DNA of 11,263 bases from Nitrospirae bacterium RBG_13_39_12 (GTDB lineage Bacteria > Nitrospirota > Thermodesulfovibrionia > Thermodesulfovibrionales > SM23-35). The DNA lies in assembly GCA_001805125.1 (NCBI GenBank), contig MHEF01000039.1:2501-13763 (forward strand). Reading direction: 5' to 3'. How positions within the stretch are numbered: the first letter of the stretch is position 1; every line of letters begins with the position of its first letter. The notes under the pieces were generated by a model that did no database searches, was not told the DNA's origin, and was given only the letters and a program-made list of their open reading frames with translations. Of the stretch, positions 6,618 through 11,263 are shown piece by piece. The position numbers were made by a program, and so were the translations under genes.

Positions 6618-7064
6618 CTAAATGTGTTTAATCTTGTTCAGAAGATGGTTGATAATATCAGTGAACGTAATGATACCTACAAGCGTGTTTTTATCTACTA
6701 CAGGGACCTGTTTTACCCTGCGCAGGATCATCAGTGAACCTGCCCTGATAACTGGCATATCGCTGCTTACCGTAATGGGAGGGGTTGACATTATATCACT
6801 CACCTTCATAACGTAAAGCTTATGGGCGCGTTCCTCGATATATTCAAGATCTGTCATGTGACGCTCATCATCAATTATTTCGGGATAACGCGGCAGGATT
6901 GCTTTAAAAATATCGGCTTTTGTTATTACCCCTATAGGTTTGTTGTTCTCTAAAACTACAAGACCGTTTGCGCGATATTTGTTCATTAATTCAGCACATT
7001 CTTTTAATGACTGGGAAGGGTCAATAGTGTGTACTTTTTTTGTCATGATATCGTTAACTTCCAT
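6618..7064 (-). CDS. Stand-alone two-CBS-domain protein
   Basis: A 148-residue cytoplasmic protein made only of a CBS pair (Bateman module), which usually senses adenine nucleotides or S-adenosyl ligands. CBS1 spans about 5-58 (DIMTKKVHTI at the start, GVITKAD 45-51) and CBS2 about 88-145 (VSDIMSTPPITV, GIITFTD 130-136). Both keep the G-h-h-T-x-x-D pattern used to bind ribose and phosphate (Thr48/Asp51 and Thr133/Asp136), so ligand binding is likely. The linker (59-87) is charged and probably helical. On the minus strand GGGGGT lies nine bases before ATG 7064. The gene is convergent with the glycerate kinase gene (63-base gap) and divergent from the thymidylate synthase-like gene. Its partner is unknown. 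Confidence 0.9.
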   Translation of the reverse strand: MEVNDIMTKKVHTIDPSQSLKECAELMNKYRANGLVVLENNKPIGVITKADIFKAILPRYPEIIDDERHMTDLEYIEERAHKLYVMKVSDIMSTPPITVSSDMPVIRAGSLMILRRVKQVPVVDKNTLVGIITFTDIINHLLNKIKHI

Positions 7065-7161
7065 GGTTTTCTTACCCCCTGCGTTTTAATTAATTAGAGA
7101 GAACTACCTTTTTACCATTTTACTATCAACAAACTTTTAATGTATCTAATGTTAAGGGATT

Positions 7162-7190
7162 ATTTTTGTTTTGTAAAGAAATTCTGTCAA
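7162..7190 (-). promoter_or_regulatory. Candidate promoter of the CBS-domain gene
   Basis: On the minus strand a perfect TTGACA (7190-7185) is followed after 17 bases by AAAAAT (7167-7162), matching 4 of 6. Transcription would begin near 7155, leaving a leader of about 90 bases before ATG 7064. The plus-strand gene at 7282 has no equally good promoter in this spacer. Confidence 0.4.
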
Positions 7191-7281
7191 TTTTATTTAA
7201 TAAATAGAATTCTTCTACTTTTAATATGTACAGTGCTAATGATAAACTATAAAATTATTATAAATAAAAAGGAGAAAGATT

Positions 7282-7998
7282 ATGCTTCCTTTTTTCTTAG
7301 TTGCTAAAACAATATCTGATGCTTGGTTTCAGCTTATTTATAATCTTTTTGATAATGCATATTCTCAGAAGATACAAAAAGGCTCGTTTGAAAATGAACA
7401 ATACCGTTTACAATATCCCGGGATAGCAGTTTATATAGAGCATCCGTATTATGATATGGTGCCAACAATGCCTCCTGCTTCTGGCATACCGGCTCCAACA
7501 ACTGAGGAATATATTGAGGAATACTTCGCTAACTACCTTATGAATGCCGACCTGTCAGAAAATGAGACTTATACATATGGGAGCAGGATTCAAAACAGTA
7601 TGCCGAATGGCGGAACACAACTGGAACGAGTTGTTGACATAATAAGAAATACCCCTCTTACAAATCAGGCTGTTATCGAGATAGCTACACCTGTTGATCT
7701 TGATTTATGCTATGGGAATGATGGCAAGCTTGATCCCCCGTGCCTGAGATTGTTGGATTTCAAGGCTATACCAGCAGATGAAGAATTAGTACTGACAGTG
7801 AGTGCTTATTTCAGATCATGGGATTTATGGGCTGGATTTCCTACAAACCTTGGAGGGATAGAACTTTTAAAACAATTTGTTGCCTATGAAACAAACCTTA
7901 AAAATGGACCCATGTATGTCTATAGTGCAGGCGCTCATATTTATGGTTATCAGGAAGAAATAGCAAGGCTAAGAACTTTAAGGTCAGTTAAAAAATAG
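7282..7998 (+). CDS. Thymidylate synthase-like protein of the methanogen (archaeal) type
   Basis: The 238-residue product has the thymidylate synthase core, which methylates dUMP to dTMP with a one-carbon pterin cofactor. It has a short archaeal-like N-terminus (AKTISDAW at 8-15), YTYGSRIQ (97-104, like YGKQWR of ThyA), the catalytic Cys154 in DPPCLRLLDF, RSWD (178-181), FPTNL (186-190) and HIY (219-221). Aligned without gaps from RSxD to HxY with E. coli ThyA, Arg178, Asp181, Asn189, His219 and Tyr221 match Arg166, Asp169, Asn177, His207 and Tyr209. Asn189 indicates uracil preference; dCMP hydroxymethylases have Asp there. The protein ends 17 residues after Tyr221, whereas E. coli ThyA continues about 55 residues and closes over folate with that tail, so cofactor use may differ. 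AAAGGAGA, six bases before ATG 7282, supports the start. It is monocistronic in view. Confidence 0.82.
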   Translation: MLPFFLVAKTISDAWFQLIYNLFDNAYSQKIQKGSFENEQYRLQYPGIAVYIEHPYYDMVPTMPPASGIPAPTTEEYIEEYFANYLMNADLSENETYTYGSRIQNSMPNGGTQLERVVDIIRNTPLTNQAVIEIATPVDLDLCYGNDGKLDPPCLRLLDFKAIPADEELVLTVSAYFRSWDLWAGFPTNLGGIELLKQFVAYETNLKNGPMYVYSAGAHIYGYQEEIARLRTLRSVKK

Positions 7999-8051
7999 AG
8001 CTAAGTAAAGTATCACGATAGAAGAAGTTGAACAGTGATAAAAATTAATTC

Positions 8052-9119
8052 TCAGGATTTATTTATGGGAAGACTTATCGTGACTGTAGTCCCTTTCTCT
8101 AATTCGCTCTCTACAGAAATAGTTCCATTGTGATCAAGGATTATCTTATGAGTAAAAGTAAGGCCAAGTCCAGGTCCATATACTTTTGAAGTGACAAATG
8201 GGTCAAAGATATTTTTTAGTTTGTCCTTAGAGATTCCCTTTCCAGTATCAGATATCTGTATCTCCACTTGTTCTCCTATTGTTCCGCTCGTAATCTTCAG
8301 CATTCTTATACCATCTGTCATGGCCTCAATAGAGTTTTTGATAATATTGCAGAGAGCCCTTTTGAGAAGTTTTTTATCTGCATGAATCATTGGTATGCTG
8401 CTAATTAATTCAGTCTTAACATCTATAGCTTTTTCCTTAACTTCATTTTCAAATATTTTAATAGCTTCCATGATTATAGCGTTAACATTTACAGACTCAG
8501 TACAACACACAGCCATGGTCTTTATCTCAACAAGTTTTTTAATCATGTCTTCAAGTATTGTCACGTCATGTATAATCATCTCCAGATACTTTTTGTTAGG
8601 ATCACCTTCGGGAAGTTTTCCGTAAACCTTTCGTGCGAACCCTCCTATGGAAGTTAAGGGGTTTCTTATTTCATGTGCAACCTGATCCATCATCTGTTCC
8701 AGCGCTCCTGATTTTTTTTCTTCCACTAATTTTTCACGTGCTGCCTTTATAGTAAATAATGACCTGACACGCGCAGAGAGTTCTTTGTAATCGAATGGCT
8801 TTGGTAAATAATCATCGGCTCCGATGTCCAGACCCTTCACCTTGCTTTCAACATCACTTTTTGCAGTAAGCATGATGATAGGGATATATTTGGTTTCTTC
8901 ATCTGTTTTAAGTCTTTTGCATACCTCATAGCCGTCTATCTTGGGCATCATGATGTCGAGGATAATCAATTCAGGATTGTATTCAGTCACCTTTTTAAGA
9001 GCTTCTTCACCGTCATATGCCTCTTCCGTATCATAACCTTCAGAGCGCAGCCGCTTCCTTAAAAGTTCTACTGTATCTAAAGTATCATCAACGATCAATA
9101 TCTTTTTTCTATCATTCAT
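8052..9119 (-). CDS. Receiver-histidine kinase (REC-HisKA-HATPase)
   Basis: A soluble 355-residue kinase with an N-terminal receiver in place of a sensor. Receiver, about 5-122: Asp11/Asp12, phospho-acceptor Asp55 in ILDIMMP, Thr85 and Lys107 in KPF, all intact. A short coiled linker (123-140) leads to HisKA with His149 in AHEIRNP. The HATPase domain (about 245-352) has N-box Asn262 in NIIKNSIEAM, G1 DTGKG (291-295), FDPF (305-308) and G2 GPGLGL (315-320). All catalytic parts are present, so it should autophosphorylate, with input probably coming through phosphorylation of its own receiver. No membrane segment is visible. It begins three bases after the stop of the response regulator upstream and lacks a strong ribosome site, so its translation is probably coupled. 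It is the last gene of the operon and convergent with the gene at 7282. Confidence 0.93.
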   Translation of the reverse strand: MNDRKKILIVDDTLDTVELLRKRLRSEGYDTEEAYDGEEALKKVTEYNPELIILDIMMPKIDGYEVCKRLKTDEETKYIPIIMLTAKSDVESKVKGLDIGADDYLPKPFDYKELSARVRSLFTIKAAREKLVEEKKSGALEQMMDQVAHEIRNPLTSIGGFARKVYGKLPEGDPNKKYLEMIIHDVTILEDMIKKLVEIKTMAVCCTESVNVNAIIMEAIKIFENEVKEKAIDVKTELISSIPMIHADKKLLKRALCNIIKNSIEAMTDGIRMLKITSGTIGEQVEIQISDTGKGISKDKLKNIFDPFVTSKVYGPGLGLTFTHKIILDHNGTISVESELEKGTTVTISLPINKS

Positions 9120-9122
9120 TTT

Positions 9123-9515
9123 TTATTTTTCTTTTAAGAATGATTTTATCTGATCGGGCAATTCATGGACATTTATAGGTTTAGATATATATCCATCGCA
9201 ACCAGCCTCTATTGCTTTTTCTCTATCTCCCTTCATTGCATGCGCAGTTAAGGCGATTATAGGAACGTTTTTAAAGGTTGCCTGACTCTTCAGCCTTCTA
9301 GTAACTTCATAACCATTTATCTTGGGAATTGATATGTCCAAAAGGATAAGGTCCGGGATTTCTGCTAGTGCCTTTTCTAATGCATCTTCTCCGTCAACAG
9401 CCTCAATGAGGTGATACCCCCTGTTTTTCATGACCTTGATTACGAGTTCTCGGCTGTCCTGGTTATCATCAACTACCAATAGCTTCTTGGGGAAGCCCTC
9501 TTTTGCATTTTCCAT
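9123..9515 (-). CDS. Single-domain response regulator (CheY/DivK-like)
   Basis: A 130-residue free receiver with no output domain. Active-site residues are intact: Asp16/Asp17 in VVDDNQD, phospho-acceptor Asp60 in LLDISIP, Thr90 in ALTAHAM and Lys112 in SKPI. The ALTAHAMKGDREKA helix is typical of receivers that work with hybrid kinases (DivK-like). GGGGG lies four bases before the ATG on the minus strand. It sits between two kinases, 13 bases after the hybrid kinase and three before the receiver-kinase, so it is a natural shuttle or phosphate sink between them. The real partner is inferred from position only. Confidence 0.94.
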   Translation of the reverse strand: MENAKEGFPKKLLVVDDNQDSRELVIKVMKNRGYHLIEAVDGEDALEKALAEIPDLILLDISIPKINGYEVTRRLKSQATFKNVPIIALTAHAMKGDREKAIEAGCDGYISKPINVHELPDQIKSFLKEK

Positions 9516-9528
9516 TTTACCCCCGCTG

Positions 9529-11263
9529 TTATTGCACTTTAGTGACTTTAATAATAGTATTCTTGAGCTCTTTTAAAAGATCTTCTCTTGCAAGTAGTCC
9601 CCTGTTTAATATGCCCTGTATCCTTCCGTTTAATTCATTTATCTCTTTTTCAGTTAAATCCTTGTGGGTGATTACGATAAGAGGAATGTCCTTGACCCTT
9701 TCTTCTGTTTTTAAATATTCGATTACATCGAGACCGCTAACCTCAGGCATTGTTAAATTTAAGACAATAAGATCAGGTATAAAATTCTGGATTGATTTTA
9801 TAGCATTAGCACTGTTGAATGCTGTTTCAATCTGATATCCTGCTTCTCTAAGGACATTAACAATCATTTCGACTGTATCTTGTTCGTTATCGACTATTAA
9901 TACCTTTTTGATAGTAGCCATTTTTTCTAATTTTTTTAGTTTTCGTAACAAAATCTGCTTTTCAACAGGCTTTACGAGGTATTCAGCTGCACCCAGGCTG
10001 AAACCAAGTTTCTTGTTATCTATGATTGAAAGTATAATAACGGGAATATCTTGGGTCTCAGGTGTATTTTTTAATTCACGGAGTACTTGCCAGCCATCCT
10101 TTTCAGGCATCATAATATCTAATGTAATTGCAACCGGTTTTATTTCTTTTGCTTTTTCCACTGCACCTTCTCCACTTAAGTAACCAACTACCCTGTAATC
10201 ACTACCCAGGAATTTCCTTATAATATCAATAGCCTCCCAATTATCGTCTATAGCTAGCACTGTTTCTTTTTTGAGTTCCTCCAAATCCGGCAATTTTGTC
10301 TCCGGAGGTTTATAATCCTCTGTCTCGGTTATCAGATTCTTGATAACTTCGCACCCTTTACAAAAATCAACCTTTTCTGGGTAGGCAGCTATTTTCATGC
10401 CTTCACAATGAGTTCCAAGGTTCAGCCAGCACCGGTGATCCTTGTTTCCATATGCAGGACATGAAGGCTGTCCGCAACGTATATATTCCCAGCATTTTAT
10501 TGGGTTGCCTGCGTATGTAGGCTCCTTTAAAAATGTCTCAACCGGTTTCCCGAAATATTCAGCCAGACCTTCAGCCATCTTTTGCTCTAATACTGGTTCA
10601 GCAGGCTTCTCGAGGATTTCTTTTTTAATTGGAAGGGTAAAACAGAATTTGCTTCCCATGCCATATTTACTTGTTACCCATATCAACCCCTTGTGCATGG
10701 ATACTAATCCTCTGGCAATACTGAGTCCGAGACCCGTACCTTCGTATTGACGAATTGTGGATATATCTACCTGTGTGAACTTGTCAAATATCTTTCCGAT
10801 GTCTTCATCTTTAATTCCTATTCCAGTATCCTCAATACAGATTTCTGCAAACAGAGGTGATTCTTCAGGTTTAATCCCCCGTTCAGAGAAGTACGCGCTT
10901 ATGGTTATTCCGCCCTGATGAGTAAACTTAACAGCATTTGAAAGCAGGTTAATGAAAATCTGTCTGATTTTATCTTCATCACCAAAAACTGCAGATAAAT
11001 TTTTATCAATAGTAATAGAGAGAGCAAGACTCTTTTGTTTTATCATAGGTTCAAATGTGGGGATAACAGAATCTATTAAGGATTTCAGGACAAGTTCTTT
11101 TGGCTGCAGCTCTATTTTGCCTAATTCAATCTTTGAGACGTCAAGAACATCATTTATCAGCTGTAGCAGATGCTTGGCGTTAGATACTACTTTTCTTAAA
11201 CTCTTTTCCTGTTCTTCATTAATGGGGCCGTCAACATTGTCTATTAATAACTCCGTGTAACCT
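9529..11263 (-). CDS. Hybrid histidine kinase with cysteine-rich CW module and two receivers (N-terminus outside window)
   Basis: The frame is open to the right edge, so the ATG at 11046 is internal; 577 residues are visible (numbered from base 11262). Residues 1-70 are the rest of HisKA (GYTELLIDNVDGPI, INDVLDVSKIELGK); the phospho-accepting His lies just off the window. HATPase: N-box Asn105 (INLLSNAVKF), G1 DTGIGI (145-150), FDKFTQ, G2 GTGLGL (175-180). Next is a module at about 256-306 with seven Cys (257, 263, 268, 278, 286, 301, 304) and the motifs CWEY and RCWLN, probably metal- or redox-binding. Receiver 1 (about 333-445) keeps Asp339/Asp340, Asp382, Ser412 and Lys431. Receiver 2 (about 452-570) is degenerate: Asn502 replaces the phospho-Asp, Asn459 lies in the acidic pocket, and Arg554 sits where Lys is expected. 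Any sensor part is upstream. It is the first visible gene of the signalling operon. Confidence 0.92.
   Translation of the reverse strand, partial: GYTELLIDNVDGPINEEQEKSLRKVVSNAKHLLQLINDVLDVSKIELGKIELQPKELVLKSLIDSVIPTFEPMIKQKSLALSITIDKNLSAVFGDEDKIRQIFINLLSNAVKFTHQGGITISAYFSERGIKPEESPLFAEICIEDTGIGIKDEDIGKIFDKFTQVDISTIRQYEGTGLGLSIARGLVSMHKGLIWVTSKYGMGSKFCFTLPIKKEILEKPAEPVLEQKMAEGLAEYFGKPVETFLKEPTYAGNPIKCWEYIRCGQPSCPAYGNKDHRCWLNLGTHCEGMKIAAYPEKVDFCKGCEVIKNLITETEDYKPPETKLPDLEELKKETVLAIDDNWEAIDIIRKFLGSDYRVVGYLSGEGAVEKAKEIKPVAITLDIMMPEKDGWQVLRELKNTPETQDIPVIILSIIDNKKLGFSLGAAEYLVKPVEKQILLRKLKKLEKMATIKKVLIVDNEQDTVEMIVNVLREAGYQIETAFNSANAIKSIQNFIPDLIVLNLTMPEVSGLDVIEYLKTEERVKDIPLIVITHKDLTEKEINELNGRIQGILNRGLLAREDLLKELKNTIIKVTKVQ

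Noticed and set aside
6571..6620. Mini-frame beginning MKKIFV followed by a stop, with an AGGG upstream and a frame continuing after a one-base shift
   Set aside because: It looks at first like a broken gene, but the continuation runs into the antisense of the CBS gene and matches no family I know; too short to support a pseudogene.
7282..7998. dCMP or CMP hydroxymethylase assignment for the thymidylate synthase-like gene
   Set aside because: The base-reading residue is Asn189, as in uracil-specific enzymes, rather than Asp; the N-terminal and core motifs fit the methanogen-type synthase better.
8011..8040. TATCAC/GTGATA inverted repeat between convergent genes as a terminator
   Set aside because: Only six pairs, an 18-base loop and no T tract on either strand.
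9529..11046. ATG at 11046 as the start of the hybrid kinase
   Set aside because: The frame stays open for 72 more codons to the window edge and encodes the rest of a HisKA domain, so the gene is simply cut by the edge.

Overview
The window is an AT-rich stretch (roughly 35-40% G+C by eye) of a Gram-negative bacterial chromosome. The Gram-negative call rests on an RlpA-type lipoprotein with a SPOR domain, an M23/MepM-like envelope peptidase and the xerC-hslV-hslU order. The cysteine-rich CW motif in a hybrid kinase and a methanogen-type thymidylate synthase relative would suit a Nitrospirota or deltaproteobacterial (Thermodesulfobacteriota-like) anaerobe. That placement is inference; no rRNA or other decisive marker is present.

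Layout. Bases 1-2803 (+) hold a tight run: the 3' end of xerC, hslV, hslU (translationally coupled) and an rlpA-like gene. A probable bidirectional terminator at 2863-2891 separates them from a small unknown gene on the minus strand (2984-3235). The 468-base gap 3236-3703 has no convincing protein gene but carries a promoter-like element and an intrinsic terminator on the plus strand, about 150 bases apart. An M23 peptidase gene (minus, 3704-4936) and a type II glycerate 2-kinase gene (plus, 5241-6554) diverge from a 304-base spacer with three TTCAAG/GAGTC repeats. A two-CBS-domain protein (minus, 6618-7064) diverges from a thymidylate synthase-like gene (plus, 7282-7998). Bases 8052-11263 (minus) are a three-gene signalling operon: a hybrid histidine kinase cut by the right edge, a single-domain response regulator, and a receiver-histidine kinase.

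How they work together. XerC (chromosome dimer resolution) with HslUV (ATP-dependent proteolysis) is a classic cluster. RlpA/SPOR and the M23 enzyme both act on peptidoglycan but lie in separate transcription units. The signalling operon encodes two kinases and four receiver domains with no DNA-binding or HPt domain in view, which suggests phosphorelay or phosphate-sink behaviour with output elsewhere. No mobile element, CRISPR array, tRNA or rRNA was seen. The most notable points are the methanogen-type thymidylate synthase relative, a seven-cysteine CW module inside the hybrid kinase, its degenerate last receiver (Asn at the phospho-acceptor position), an HLD in place of HLH in the M23 active site, and a possible small-RNA unit near 3430-3590.
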